Part shown: in pieces, positions 41,658 through 51,138 of the stretch | How positions within the stretch are numbered: the stretch's first letter is position 1 | Layout: every line of letters starts with the position of its first letter | Source of the DNA: CAKRZE01 sp045617585 | GTDB lineage: Bacteria; Bacillota; Clostridia; Oscillospirales; CAG-272 | Assembly: GCA_045617585.1 (NCBI GenBank) | Contig: JAZLIW010000015.1 | Location: forward strand, 1 to 64,000 | Direction: 5' to 3' | DNA: 64,000 bases | Made by a program: the position numbers and the translations under genes | The notes under the pieces: generated by a model | Seen by the model: only the letters and a program-made list of their open reading frames with translations | What the model was told of the DNA's origin: nothing | The model's database searches: none

Positions 41658-43100
41658 TTAATACGCGATCGCCCAGAGCACCATGTGCTTTGCGGGCTTG
41701 CCGCAGCAGACGCAGGTGTCCGCGTGATGCTTCTGCACGAGCGGAATGCAGCGGGAACCGACGCCGGTCAGTTCCTTGACCTTGTCCTCGCACGCCTCTT
41801 CGCCGCACCACATCGCCTCGACGAAGCCGTCGCCCTTTTCGGCGAGCGCCGTCCTGATCTCGTCGATCGAGGTGCAGACGTAGGTCTTTGCCGTACGGTT
41901 TGCCAGCGCATTTTCGTACATCCCGTCACGGATCTCCGTCATCGCTGCAGCGACCGTTTCCTCAAGAGCGTCGAGGGAGGCCGTGATCTTTTCGCCGTTA
42001 TAGCGCTTTGCAAGGACGCACTGCCCCGCTTCAATGTCGCGCGGGCCGATCTCGAGACGGAGCGGAACGCCCTTCATCTCGTATTCGGAAAACTTCCAGC
42101 CGGCGGAGTTGCCGCTGTCGTCCAGCTTGACGCGCCAGCCCGCCTTCTTCAGGCGGTCACGAAGCTCCGCTGCCTTCTCCAGCACGCCTTCCTTGTGCTG
42201 CGCGACCGGAATGATCACGATCTGCGTCGGCGCGACGGCGGGCGGAAGGACCAGACCGTTGTTGTCGCCGTGCGTCATGATGATCGCGCCGATCAGGCGG
42301 GTCGTCATGCCCCACGAGGTCTGATGCGGATAGACCCTCTTGTTGTCCTTGTCGGTGAACTGAATGTCGAACGCTTTTGCGAAGCCGTCGCCGAAGTAAT
42401 GGGAGGTTCCCGCCTGCAGCGCCTTGCCGTCGTGCATCAGCGCCTCAATGGCGTAGGTCGCGACCGCGCCCGCAAACTTATCGCTCTCGGTCTTTCTGCC
42501 CTTGACGACCGGGATCGCCAGTTCTTCCTCGCAGAACCTTGCATAGATGTTCAGCATCTGCTCGGTCTCTGCCTGTGCCTCCTCGGGCGTTGCGTGGAGG
42601 GTATGCCCCTCCTGCCACAAAAACTCACGGGAGCGGAGGAAGGGACGGGTCGTCTTTTCCCAACGGACGACGGAGACCCACTGGTTATAGAGCTTCGGCA
42701 GATCGCGGTAAGAATGTACGACGTTCGCAAAATGCTCGCAGAACAGCGTCTCGGACGTCGGACGGACGCAGAGACGTTCCTCCAGTTTTTCGTTGCCGCC
42801 CATCGTGACCCATGCGACCTCGGGAGCGAAGCCCTCGACATGATCCTTTTCTTTATTCAGAAGGCTCTCGGGAATGAACATCGGCATACAGACGTTTTCG
42901 TGTCCGGTCTCCTTGAACATCCCGTCAAGGATCCGCTGGATATTTTCCCAGATCGCGTAACCGTAGGGACGGATGACCATGCAGCCCTTGACCGAGGTGT
43001 ATTCGATCAGTTCCGCCTTCTTGACGATATCGGTGTACCACTGTGCAAAATCCACGTCCATCGACGTGATATCCTGCACCATTTTCTTTTCCTGTGCCAT
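41658..43100 (-). CDS. proS: Proline--tRNA ligase (type 3, archaeal/eukaryotic-like)
   Basis: The protein has 480 residues. This is the short ProS lacking the bacterial editing insertion. Class II motifs are seen: motif 2 RWEKTTRPFLRSREFLWQEGH and motif 3 in the region after LQAGTSHYFGDGFAK and GAIIMTHGDNNGLVLPP. The anticodon-binding domain (PTQIVIIPV) is followed by a C-terminal zinc-binding module with WCGEEACEDK and CVCCGKPA and a terminal Tyr (AIAY), as in archaeal-type enzymes. It charges tRNA-Pro. Promoter at 43143-43171. Confidence 0.96.
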   Translation of the reverse strand: MAQEKKMVQDITSMDVDFAQWYTDIVKKAELIEYTSVKGCMVIRPYGYAIWENIQRILDGMFKETGHENVCMPMFIPESLLNKEKDHVEGFAPEVAWVTMGGNEKLEERLCVRPTSETLFCEHFANVVHSYRDLPKLYNQWVSVVRWEKTTRPFLRSREFLWQEGHTLHATPEEAQAETEQMLNIYARFCEEELAIPVVKGRKTESDKFAGAVATYAIEALMHDGKALQAGTSHYFGDGFAKAFDIQFTDKDNKRVYPHQTSWGMTTRLIGAIIMTHGDNNGLVLPPAVAPTQIVIIPVAQHKEGVLEKAAELRDRLKKAGWRVKLDDSGNSAGWKFSEYEMKGVPLRLEIGPRDIEAGQCVLAKRYNGEKITASLDALEETVAAAMTEIRDGMYENALANRTAKTYVCTSIDEIRTALAEKGDGFVEAMWCGEEACEDKVKELTGVGSRCIPLVQKHHADTCVCCGKPAKHMVLWAIAY

Positions 43101-43142
43101 AATCGTTTCCTTTCAAAGGTTGATGAAATAGCCGTTCATGAT

Positions 43143-43171
43143 ATTATAATATGGATACGGACAAATGTCAA
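43143..43171 (-). promoter_or_regulatory. Sigma-A promoter of proS
   Basis: Minus-strand TTGACA (43166-43171) and TATAAT (43143-43148) have a 17-nt spacer. The leader of about 35 nt shows no room for a T-box. Confidence 0.8.
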
Positions 43172-43196
43172 GGGAAAAAGTGACGTCGGGCAGGTT

Positions 43197-45026
43197 TCAG
43201 GGAATGGGGACCGTCTCCGGTGCCTTCAGCACCGCGGCGAGGTCCTCTTCGATCGCGACGATCTCCCATCCTTCCTTCAGAAACGCCTCCAGATCTCCGC
43301 CCTTCGAGTATTCGGTATCGTACCGCAGGTCGAGGACGCAGTAATCCGTATCCTGATCGGTCTTCAGCGCGTAGATCTCGTCGCGGTCGGCGATATGGGC
43401 AAGGAAGAAGGTCGAGCAGCGCACCGAGGCGTCGTCCGGGACCGCCTTCAGCACCTCGGCGATCTTCGCGTTGTCCTCCTTCTGGTTCAGATAGCTGCGG
43501 TAGTAGTAGCCCTTCTGCGCGTACGTCGAGGACGCGAAAAACAGAAGCGAAGCGCAGACCACGCAGGGGATGGCGCGCCGTCTGACCTCCGGCTTCATGT
43601 CCGCCAGATTGAGCGCCGTCGCGTAGACGAGGAACGCCCCGGCACCGAACACGTACTGGAAATAGATTGAATGCTGATACTGATAGGACGGCATCAGGTT
43701 GATCAGGAGGTACGGGCAGACGAGGATCAGCCGCGAGGGCCTGCCCGTCACGAAGGGGAGCGCGCAGAGCGGGACGGCAGTCAGCCCGATGAACTCCAGA
43801 TTTTCCTTCTTGACGATGTTGTTGAACACGAGAAGCGGATTTTTGATCACCGTGACGATGACCTCAAAGAGCCCGCCGCCGCCCGAGATATAGTCCTCGT
43901 AGCGGTAGGACATCACGCCGAGACCGTACTTATTCAGGTACCACGTCGCACCGAGGAACCACAATACGGAGAGCGCGAGCAGCATCGTCCCGTGAAGAAC
44001 GCCCTTCCGGTCCCGCCCGGAAAGCAGAACGTAGAGCGCGAAGAAGGCGACGTAGACCGGCGCGTCCTCCTTGACCGAGCAGGTCAGCAGCGCGAAGACG
44101 TACATCGGGATCGGCTTGTCCGCCTCAAAGAAGAAGAACGTCCAGAGAAGGAAGGGGGCGAGGAACATATTCTCGTGCATATCGTAGAAGCAGCCGCCCG
44201 ACATCGCCGGCCACAGCGCGTACACGATCGCCGCACACCCCGCGCCGACCGGAGAGATCCCCTTCTTTTTTGCGATCAGGTAGACCGGGATCGCGCCGGA
44301 CGCGATCAGGAACGCCTGCGCGAGCTGCAGCGTGACCGGGGACGGGAAAATCATATAAAACGGGAGGACCAGATAATACGCCGGGGAAAAATGTACGGCA
44401 AAATGTGAAAGCAGCCGGTCGCGCTCCGACGTGATGAGCGGGAGCCCCGTCGTCTTCATGCGGTAGAACATATTGACGAACAGGCCGAAGTCAAAGTTCG
44501 GGGTGACGTAATTCAGATACCGGCAGACCGTCATCGTCCCGACGAACGCCGCGTAGAACAGAGCGGCGGCGGCGGTCAACGTGATCCCGACCGCTTTTCC
44601 GCGCTTTCCGTTCAGCAGCGCCCCGCCCTTTTTCGGCGCGGGGACCGCGGGCACCGTCCAGCAGATCAGGAAGCAGGTCAGTGCCGTCATCACGCAGGTG
44701 AAGGCAACGTTCACGTTTTTATACACCGCCGCGAGCGACGTGAGGATCGCGACTGCGGTCAGGCAGAAGCGGTCGGGCACGGGATCCGAGGCAGAGGTGC
44801 GGTACGCGCGGTAGAGCGTCGTCAGCAGTGAAAAGATGCCGAAGAACGCGGCGGCGATCAGCAGGAACACGAGGATCGACCGGTCCGCGAGAAAATCCTT
44901 CTTCGTAAACTTGCCGCTTCCTGTCAGAAACATGATCCAGTCCGCGGCGAACCAGCTCGCCGCCGCGCGGGTAATCAGGCGCTCCGCGCCGTTCTTCGGG
45001 GCGGTTTCTTCTTTCATTTCGGGCAT
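43197..45026 (-). CDS. DUF2079 family multi-pass membrane protein
   Basis: The protein has 609 residues with about 11-12 membrane segments from residue 40 to 480 and a soluble C-terminus. The DUF2079 hallmarks are seen: NFDFGLFVNMFYRMKTTGLP, FSPAYYLVLPFYMIFPSP, YDMHENMFLAPFLLW and CSVKEDAPVYVAFFALY. The fold resembles GT-C glycosyltransferases (Asp/Glu in the first loop, DFG), so it may act on lipid-linked sugars at the membrane. The acceptor and donor are unknown. A second in-frame ATG at 45017 is an alternative start. Confidence 0.85.
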   Translation of the reverse strand: MPEMKEETAPKNGAERLITRAAASWFAADWIMFLTGSGKFTKKDFLADRSILVFLLIAAAFFGIFSLLTTLYRAYRTSASDPVPDRFCLTAVAILTSLAAVYKNVNVAFTCVMTALTCFLICWTVPAVPAPKKGGALLNGKRGKAVGITLTAAAALFYAAFVGTMTVCRYLNYVTPNFDFGLFVNMFYRMKTTGLPLITSERDRLLSHFAVHFSPAYYLVLPFYMIFPSPVTLQLAQAFLIASGAIPVYLIAKKKGISPVGAGCAAIVYALWPAMSGGCFYDMHENMFLAPFLLWTFFFFEADKPIPMYVFALLTCSVKEDAPVYVAFFALYVLLSGRDRKGVLHGTMLLALSVLWFLGATWYLNKYGLGVMSYRYEDYISGGGGLFEVIVTVIKNPLLVFNNIVKKENLEFIGLTAVPLCALPFVTGRPSRLILVCPYLLINLMPSYQYQHSIYFQYVFGAGAFLVYATALNLADMKPEVRRRAIPCVVCASLLFFASSTYAQKGYYYRSYLNQKEDNAKIAEVLKAVPDDASVRCSTFFLAHIADRDEIYALKTDQDTDYCVLDLRYDTEYSKGGDLEAFLKEGWEIVAIEEDLAAVLKAPETVPIP

Positions 45027-45130
45027 ATCGGATGGTCCCCTTTCAATCGTATCGGAATACCGTTCTCCGGATAATAACGTAAAAATGAGGAGAACGTTTC
45101 GCGGATCGGGAAAAAACCTGAAACGGGAAA

Positions 45131-45159
45131 GGACTGCGGGGATCGGACCGCCGCAGTCC
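45131..45159 (-). terminator. Hairpin downstream of mltG
   Basis: GGACTGCGG (45131-45139) pairs with CCGCAGTCC (45151-45159). On the minus strand only a short TTT follows, so termination may be partial. Confidence 0.45.
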
Positions 45160-45167
45160 CGTCAGGG

Positions 45168-46409
45168 TCAGGCCCCGTTTCTGATCGCTTCCGCGTTGCG
45201 CAGATGCTCGGCGTAGGTCGATGCAAAAACCGTTTTCCCCGAGTTGTCCACAAGGAAATAATAATAGGAAGTATCGTTCGGATAAAGCGCGTAGTTGATC
45301 GCGTAGGGCGTCGGGTTGGAGATCGGTCCGGGCGGGAGACCCGCGTACAGGTGCGTGTTGTAGGGGCTGTCGGTCTCGAGCTCCGTCCTGGTCAGGTTCT
45401 CCATACGCTCGGGGAGGAAATACTGGACCGTCGCGTCGGACTCCAGCTTTCCGAGCGTCATATTCGGATGGTTGAGACGGTTGTGGAAGACGGAGGAGAT
45501 ATTGCCGTACTCGGTCTCGTATTTTCCTTCCATCTGGATCATCGAGGCGAGGATCACGACGTCGTCGACCGTCCACCCCATTTCCGCCGCCTTGGCCTTG
45601 AACCGGGGATCGAACTTTTTATCAAAGTTGTTCAGCATTTTGTTGATGACGGTCGTTTCCGCGGAATCGGTATAGAAAATATAGGTGTCGGGATACAGAT
45701 ACCCCTCGAGGCGGTATTTTCTGCCGGGACGGATGCCCGTCATCTCCTCGATGAACCAATAATCGTAGTCGTAATTGTTGATCGCCTCGACGAAGCCCTG
45801 CTTCGTCCCGATGTGGTAATCCTCGGTAAGCAGACGGATGATATCGTCGACCGTATAGCCCTCGGGGATGGTCACCTTGACCTCGGCGCGCGGCACCGCT
45901 TTCTTTTTGAACGCGGCGAGCAGCTCGTCGTAGCCCATCGTCGTCGAGATCGTCTCGGTCGTCGCGATCAGGTTGCCGTCCTTTTTACGGAACTTGGCGT
46001 AGAAGGAGAAGATCTTCGGGTACCGGATGACCTCCTGCTCCCCGAGCAGCTCGGCAAGCTGATCCACGTCCACCGAGTCCCCGTAGGTCGTGATCTCGAC
46101 CTCGCGCTCCTCTTTCACAAAGGCAAAGACGTCATTTCCGACCGTGATGCCGAAGTAGGACAGCGCGCCCGAGATGACGAGCACGAAAACAATATAGACG
46201 ATCGCCTTCAGAAGGGAGGAAAACGCGGTGTTTTCTTCCTTTTTGGTTGCCTTCGGCGTTTTGACCGGCGCCGCCGCGGGACGTTTCCGTCTGACCGCTT
46301 TGGCGGGCTTCCCGGTGCTTTCCTCCGCGGGGACGGGGACCTCGGCCAAGGAGCGTCGGACCGGACTCCCGGCAGAACGCCTGACCGGTTTTTTATCATT
46401 CTGATTCAT
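45168..46409 (-). CDS. mltG: Endolytic murein transglycosylase MltG (YceG-like)
   Basis: The protein has 413 residues. A Lys/Arg/Pro-rich cytosolic N-terminus (1-65) is followed by one membrane segment (about 69-92) and then the extracytoplasmic YceG domain with its LysM-like part (VKVTIPEGYTVDDIIRLL). The catalytic Glu is in ILASMIQMEGK (near 293), where the family usually has (I/V)IEKE. LESDATVQYF and DSPYNTHLYAGLPPGPISNP are conserved. It cuts nascent glycan strands and sets their length. It is last in the DJ-1/cyclo-ligase/CPBP/mltG cluster. Confidence 0.94.
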   Translation of the reverse strand: MNQNDKKPVRRSAGSPVRRSLAEVPVPAEESTGKPAKAVRRKRPAAAPVKTPKATKKEENTAFSSLLKAIVYIVFVLVISGALSYFGITVGNDVFAFVKEEREVEITTYGDSVDVDQLAELLGEQEVIRYPKIFSFYAKFRKKDGNLIATTETISTTMGYDELLAAFKKKAVPRAEVKVTIPEGYTVDDIIRLLTEDYHIGTKQGFVEAINNYDYDYWFIEEMTGIRPGRKYRLEGYLYPDTYIFYTDSAETTVINKMLNNFDKKFDPRFKAKAAEMGWTVDDVVILASMIQMEGKYETEYGNISSVFHNRLNHPNMTLGKLESDATVQYFLPERMENLTRTELETDSPYNTHLYAGLPPGPISNPTPYAINYALYPNDTSYYYFLVDNSGKTVFASTYAEHLRNAEAIRNGA

Positions 46410-46448
46410 AGTGTTTTCCTTATTTTCGGCAGCCGCCCGTGCCCCGCG

Positions 46449-47399
46449 TCAGCGAAACATGAAAACGACCACAAGATAGGTAACGATGCAAAGCAGGAAG
46501 AAGGGGGAGAACAGCGCCTCCGCCGCGTGACGGGCACGGTCCGCGGGCTTCGGGAACGCCTCTTTTCTCTTTTCGACGTAGGCGGGCGTCGCCGTATCGA
46601 GCACACCACTGACCGCGTTGATCCGTTCCCCCTCGGAAAGAAACCCGACGAGGAAGAGGAGCGCCAGCACGCCGACCAAAAAGAGCAGCAGGATCAGGTT
46701 ATCCGCCTTGCTCATGACCGTAACGACGTAGCCCTCGCCGAACAGCGAGTACAGATTGAACAGAAAATGCGCGATCATCGCGGGGAACACCGAGCGGGAG
46801 ATATAGGTGAGACCGGAGAAGATCAGCCCGCCGATCAGATAGATCGGGAAGCCCGACCCGCTGAAATGCATCATGGCAAACAGGACGGAGGAAATCGCCG
46901 TCGTCACCGCCCAGCCATATCCGGCGTTCGTATATTCCGTGAACAGAAGCCCGCGGAACAGAAATTCCTCGGTCACGGCGGGGATCAGCGCAAAAGCGAT
47001 CGTCACGTAGACCGCGTCCCCGGCGTCCGTCACGGCCGCGGGGGAAAAGAAGCCATAGAGCGTGAAGATGCCCGCCGCCGTCCCTTCCGCCGCGAAAAGA
47101 CGGAGGAGCCGGATCAGCCACGACGCCGAGATCAGGAGCAGCGCCGCGAGAAGAATGATCCCGACCGTGGACGGCGGGAAAAACCGCAGGTTCAGTTTTT
47201 CCGCATAGCCGATCTCACGCGTGCGGCAGAAGAGGACCGCCGGGACCGCGAAGATCAGCAGCTGCACCACGATCATGGAGAGATAATAGTTGCCGTTCAG
47301 TGCCGGGGAGGTCGGGTCGATCAGGCGGGAAGCAAGGAGCAGTCCGTAGACCGCGAGCACGAACAGCGGAAAGATCAGATGCGTCTTATCTTTTTTCAC
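46449..47399 (-). CDS. CPBP family intramembrane metalloprotease
   Basis: The protein has 316 residues with about eight membrane segments. The Abi/CaaX-like motifs are present: TEEFLFRGLLF (Glu-Glu-x3-Arg, near 143), VLFAMMHFS (His) and FPAMIAHFLFNL (His). The family includes CaaX-type proteases and bacteriocin-immunity proteins; the target is unknown. It overlaps the cyclo-ligase gene by 14 nt and precedes mltG by 39 nt. Confidence 0.9.
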   Translation of the reverse strand: MKKDKTHLIFPLFVLAVYGLLLASRLIDPTSPALNGNYYLSMIVVQLLIFAVPAVLFCRTREIGYAEKLNLRFFPPSTVGIILLAALLLISASWLIRLLRLFAAEGTAAGIFTLYGFFSPAAVTDAGDAVYVTIAFALIPAVTEEFLFRGLLFTEYTNAGYGWAVTTAISSVLFAMMHFSGSGFPIYLIGGLIFSGLTYISRSVFPAMIAHFLFNLYSLFGEGYVVTVMSKADNLILLLFLVGVLALLFLVGFLSEGERINAVSGVLDTATPAYVEKRKEAFPKPADRARHAAEALFSPFFLLCIVTYLVVVFMFR

Positions 47400-47967
47400 G
47401 CGGGATCCGTACCTCCTTCTCGGTCACGATCACGTCGACCGGAAGATCGTATCTGCCGCGCGGCAGCCGCGGAACGACCAGCTCGGAAAGCGCGGCGCCG
47501 ACCGTCGTCCCATGATAGGAGGAGAGGAACCGGTCGAAATAGCCGCCGCCGTAGCCGATTCGCATCCCGGCACGGTCAAAGACCAGCCCGGGCACGACGC
47601 AGAGCGAGGGTTTTCCGTCGCTCTCCCACGCGGGCGCGTCCGCCGCGGGCTCCCGGATCCCGTACAGACCCGTTTCCGGCACCTCGCCGTTTTTCACCAG
47701 ATAAAACCGCAGTTCCCCGTCTTTGCCGGAGCGGGGATAAGCCACCGCTTTTCCGTCCTCCTCCGCCTTCCGCGCAAGGAGAGAAAGATCCAGTTCTCCG
47801 GGCATCGCCGCGTAGAGCAGGACCGAGGTCGCGTAGCGGTAGCAGGCGAGCGTCAGGATCCGGCGGCAGATCGCCTCGGAAGCCGCGGCGATCCGTGCGG
47901 GATCGGCGTTTTTCCGCTCGTTCCTGTATTTTTCCCGCAGCGCGAGTTTTTCTTCATGGATCGTCAT
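47386..47967 (-). CDS. 5-formyltetrahydrofolate cyclo-ligase
   Basis: The protein has 193 residues, the usual size. N-terminal KLALREKYRNERKN (substrate-binding helix), the ATP-binding basic stretch and the signature VPGLVFDRAGMRIGYGGGYFDRFLS are clear. It converts 5-formyl-THF to 5,10-methenyl-THF using ATP, recycling folate. It lies 22 nt after the DJ-1 gene in the same direction. Confidence 0.95.
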   Translation of the reverse strand: MTIHEEKLALREKYRNERKNADPARIAAASEAICRRILTLACYRYATSVLLYAAMPGELDLSLLARKAEEDGKAVAYPRSGKDGELRFYLVKNGEVPETGLYGIREPAADAPAWESDGKPSLCVVPGLVFDRAGMRIGYGGGYFDRFLSSYHGTTVGAALSELVVPRLPRGRYDLPVDVIVTEKEVRIPREKR

Positions 47968-47989
47968 AGTTTCTCCGTTCCGTTTCCGG

Positions 47990-48529
47990 TCACGACATCA
48001 TCTGCTGGAAGACGCGGTCCGCGGTCTCCTTCCCGCAGAGCGCCTCGATCAGCGCCCGTGCGAAGAGCTGCGCCACGCCGGCGCCGCGCGCCGTGATCAC
48101 GTTCCCGTCGCGCACCACGCGCTCGCCGGTATAGACCGCGCCGGTCAGTTCCTTTTCAAAGCCGGGGAAGCAGGTCGCCTTTTTCCCGTTCAGCAGCCCG
48201 AGTCTGCCGAGGACGAAGGGCGCGGCGCAGATCGCGCCGACCACGGATCCCATCGCCGCCGACTCGGAGACCACGGAGCGGACCAGCGCGGAATCGAAGA
48301 GGTTCTGTGCCCCGGGCATTCCGCCGGGCAGGATCACGCAGTCGGGAAGACCCTTTTTGATCTGATCCGCCGTCAGATCCGCCTGCACCGCGACGCCGTG
48401 CGCGCCGCGCACCGTGCGGTCCGCGGTGATCGAAACCGTTTTTATCTCAACGCCCGCCCGAAGCAGGCAATCGTAAGGCACCAGTGCCTCCATTTCCTCA
48501 AAACCGTCGGCAAGAAACAGATAAGTCAT
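47990..48529 (-). CDS. DJ-1/PfpI (ThiJ) family protein
   Basis: The start is the ATG at 48529 with AAGGAAGGACC upstream; 179 residues. The conserved acid is in LADGFEEMEALVPYD (Glu near 12) and the reactive Cys nucleophile in VGAICAAPFVLG (near 101). The pattern is that of the DJ-1/YajL branch. These proteins have protein or metabolite deglycase or chaperone activities that are debated. It heads the cluster leading to mltG. Confidence 0.93.
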   Translation of the reverse strand: MTYLFLADGFEEMEALVPYDCLLRAGVEIKTVSITADRTVRGAHGVAVQADLTADQIKKGLPDCVILPGGMPGAQNLFDSALVRSVVSESAAMGSVVGAICAAPFVLGRLGLLNGKKATCFPGFEKELTGAVYTGERVVRDGNVITARGAGVAQLFARALIEALCGKETADRVFQQMMS

Positions 48530-48640
48530 CGTAAGGTCCTTCCTTTCATATGTTCGGTCATTATCGTTCGTTTTTCCGTATTGTACCACGCACCGCGCGC
48601 GGATAACAGAGAAAATCGTAAATTATTTGAAAAATCGGTT

Positions 48641-49303
48641 TCAAAGCGCGATCAGCCGCCGCATGATCTCCCCGTGAACTGCCTCCCGGCTCAGCATCAC
48701 GCCGTCCGGCGCGCAGCGGATCCGCGTCCAGCCGAGGCGGGACGCCGCGTAGAGCGCCGCGTCGTAGCAGCGGAACATATAGCTGCGGTCCGTCTCGTGG
48801 ATATCCACGGTCCTGCCGCTTTCCTCGTGCCGTTTTTCCACAAGGGCAAGGGAGATCTCCGGAGGGACCTCGAGATACAGGATCTGATCGGGCGTCGGGA
48901 TCCCGAGCTTCCGGAATTCAAAATCCCACAGCCAATCGAGAAAGCCGTCCCATTCGCCCCGCGGGAGCTTGGAGAGCTGATGCACCGCGTTCGCGGAGGT
49001 ATAGCGGTCGGCAAGGATGACCGCGTCCGGATCCCGGTAGTCGTCCGCCCACTCGGTCCGGTAGGAAAGATACCGGTCGACTGCGAACAGGACCGAGCCG
49101 GGGATCGCCCCGGTGTCCTCCGGCCTGCCGCCGAGCCCGCCCGAAAGATACAGCTCCGCCGGTCCGGCGCCGACCGTGCCGTAGCGCGGATAGCTGAGCC
49201 GCACCACGCGCTTCCCAGCCTTTTCCAGTTCCGCGGCGAGCAGTTCGGTCTGCGTATTTTTCCCGGACCCGTCCAGCCCGTCCACGACGATGAATTTTCC
49301 CAT
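48641..49303 (-). CDS. dTMP kinase-like nucleoside monophosphate kinase
   Basis: The start is the ATG at 49303 with GGAAGGCAGG upstream; 220 residues. The P-loop is DGLDGSGKNTQTE (about 8-20), where Asn replaces the usual Ser/Thr after GK. The DRY-like motif is ADRYTSANAVHQLSK, the thymidylate-kinase PRYG motif appears as SYPRYGT, and YLEVPPEISLALVEKR leads to the lid. It phosphorylates dTMP to dTDP. The PRYG form and the spacing suggest a divergent subgroup; a second Tmk elsewhere is possible. Confidence 0.88.
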   Translation of the reverse strand: MGKFIVVDGLDGSGKNTQTELLAAELEKAGKRVVRLSYPRYGTVGAGPAELYLSGGLGGRPEDTGAIPGSVLFAVDRYLSYRTEWADDYRDPDAVILADRYTSANAVHQLSKLPRGEWDGFLDWLWDFEFRKLGIPTPDQILYLEVPPEISLALVEKRHEESGRTVDIHETDRSYMFRCYDAALYAASRLGWTRIRCAPDGVMLSREAVHGEIMRRLIAL

Positions 49304-49362
49304 ACGGTCCTGCCTTCCCGCCGAAGGCATCCATAGGGTCTCCGGCATATCTTACCGATTCT

Positions 49363-49390
49363 ATTATAGCACGTTTTTCCGGATTGTCAA
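49363..49390 (-). promoter_or_regulatory. Sigma-A promoter of the dTMP kinase gene
   Basis: Minus-strand TTGACA (49385-49390) and TATAAT (49363-49368) are 16 nt apart. Confidence 0.75.
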
Positions 49391-49421
49391 GAAAATCCGT
49401 TCCGCGGCAGGCAAGGGAACG

Positions 49422-49451
49422 AAAAAGGGCTGCTGCCTGAAGCAACAGCCC
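49422..49451 (-). terminator. Terminator of the solute-binding lipoprotein gene
   Basis: GGGCTG (49427-49432) pairs with CAGCCC (49446-49451), with an inner TGC/GCA. On the minus strand T-rich sequence follows (plus-strand A, 49422-49426). It belongs to the recurring terminator family. Confidence 0.75.
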
Positions 49452-49467
49452 CCTCGCTGATCCGGTC

Positions 49468-50955
49468 TCAGCCGAGTGCGTCAAACATATCGAGCGTCTT
49501 GAGCAGCGCGTTTTCGATCTTATCGGAATAAGAGGAGAAGGTCGAGGAGAAAACGCCGACACCCTTATCGTAGACCGTGCTCGCCGCGCCCATGGAAGCG
49601 TCGAACCAGTAGGTCTGTCCGAGCTCCAGACGGCGGTACTTGATCGCCATATCGAGCATATAGGCGGAATCCTCGTCTCGGCTCTGCTTATACGCGAGAA
49701 CGACGTCGAGATAGTTCGGGATCGCCTGCTTGTAGTAATAGTAGTTCGTGGTCTCCATGACCGCGGAGGTGAAATCGGCGTCCTTCGTGGTCGAGGGCGC
49801 GAAGTGCGCGACGATACCGGTGATATAGGAATAGTAAGGCGTGCCCGGTTCGACCGCCTCGGTCTTCGGGAACGGGATGATGCCGTAGTCCGCCTTGTCA
49901 CGGAGCAGGTAGAGGTAGAACGGAACGGTACCGGTGAAGAGCGCCTTGTTCTCTGCGAACATACTCACGCAGTTCTCGTAGACGTGGCCCGCGGTGAAGG
50001 AGGTGCTTTTCTTGATATCGAAGGAGCAGGCCGGATCGTGGAAGTTTTCAAGTAAGAATTCCCAGATGTTGTACAGGTCCTCGTTCTCGGTCGCGGCAAG
50101 GTAGGGGATATCGTCCTCGTCCTTGTCGATGATGTACACGCCGTTGACGGCGTGGAAGGGATTGTTCCAGTAGGTATCGACCCACACGGCGCCCCAGCGG
50201 TCCTGGTCGTTCATATTGCCGTCGCCGTCGAGATCGTCCGCCGACGCGGTCATCATTCCGTACATGGTCTCGAAATCCCACGTTCCGTCGTAGACCTGCT
50301 GGTACAGGTTGCCGAGATTCAGGTCGTCCGCAATGGTCTTGTTGTACAGCATGATCGCCATACTGCCGAACAGAGAGATATCGGAATAGCCGGCGGCAAG
50401 ATAAAACTTGTGGTCAACGGAAAGAAAATCGTTCAGCGTGGAATACCACCACGGCTGGCTCAGATCGACGTAGTGATCGGCGAGATCGTCCATCGAATAG
50501 ACCATACCGTCCTCCGCGAGGGCGAGGGCAAAACGGTCGATCCAGATTGCCTCGTCAAACGCGTCGTCATCGGCGGTAACGTGTGCGCGGTATGTGGAAG
50601 TATCGACCAGTCCGCCCGAGGTATCGGTCTCGAATTTGATATTGAGATAATTTTCGGTCCGGGCGTTGGCACGGTAGACGCCGTCGTTCAGGTCGTCGGC
50701 GGTCTCTTCCTCCACGTCAAAGTGGGTCCAGTACATTTTCGTGGTCTCGTTTTCACCGGGGCAGGTCAGGATCGTGAAGGTCCTGCCGTCATAATCCAGT
50801 TCGTCCGGAACACCGAGTGACGCTTCGGTCTCCTGAACTGCTTCGGAGCCGGGCCCCTCTGTCTGTTTTCCCGGTCCGTCCGGTTCCGCGCAGGCAGCCA
50901 ATACACTCAGTGCTGTCAGAACCATAAGAAGAAGCGCGGTAAATCGTTTTTTCAT
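49468..50955 (-). CDS. Extracellular solute-binding lipoprotein (sugar ABC type)
   Basis: The protein has 495 residues. A lipobox (LSVLAAC, Cys22) is followed by a Glu/Gly/Thr linker and the two-lobed binding fold: LDYDGRTFTILTCPGENET, then DAIWIDRFALALAEDGMVYSMDDLADHYVDLSQPWW-like residues, WDFETMYGMM and ADDLDGDGNMNDQDRWG, a calcium-type loop common in these proteins. No permease or ATPase gene is adjacent and the gene has its own promoter and terminator, so it must pair with a transporter elsewhere. The ligand is probably an oligosaccharide. Confidence 0.85.
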   Translation of the reverse strand: MKKRFTALLLMVLTALSVLAACAEPDGPGKQTEGPGSEAVQETEASLGVPDELDYDGRTFTILTCPGENETTKMYWTHFDVEEETADDLNDGVYRANARTENYLNIKFETDTSGGLVDTSTYRAHVTADDDAFDEAIWIDRFALALAEDGMVYSMDDLADHYVDLSQPWWYSTLNDFLSVDHKFYLAAGYSDISLFGSMAIMLYNKTIADDLNLGNLYQQVYDGTWDFETMYGMMTASADDLDGDGNMNDQDRWGAVWVDTYWNNPFHAVNGVYIIDKDEDDIPYLAATENEDLYNIWEFLLENFHDPACSFDIKKSTSFTAGHVYENCVSMFAENKALFTGTVPFYLYLLRDKADYGIIPFPKTEAVEPGTPYYSYITGIVAHFAPSTTKDADFTSAVMETTNYYYYKQAIPNYLDVVLAYKQSRDEDSAYMLDMAIKYRRLELGQTYWFDASMGAASTVYDKGVGVFSSTFSSYSDKIENALLKTLDMFDALG

Positions 50956-51012
50956 AGTGATCTCTCCTTCATTTGCTGTTTCGGGAGGAGCGGCTGTCCC
51001 CCTCTCAACAGC

Positions 51013-51041
51013 AGTATATCATAACCGCTCTGTAAAGTCAA
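51013..51041 (-). promoter_or_regulatory. Sigma-A promoter of the solute-binding protein gene
   Basis: Minus-strand TTGACT (51036-51041) and TATACT (51013-51018) are 17 nt apart. Confidence 0.7.
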
Positions 51042-51138
51042 TAGGAGGCATCCCGCATTTTCCGGCGCTTACGGCGGGATTTGTTCCTGCTTTTTTTCAG
51101 ATTCTTCCGATCGGGGGACATAATTCACTCTCTTCCCC

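Noticed and set aside
43101..43142. T-box leader for proS
   Set aside because: The promoter lies only about 35 nt upstream of the start codon; there is no room for specifier and antiterminator elements.
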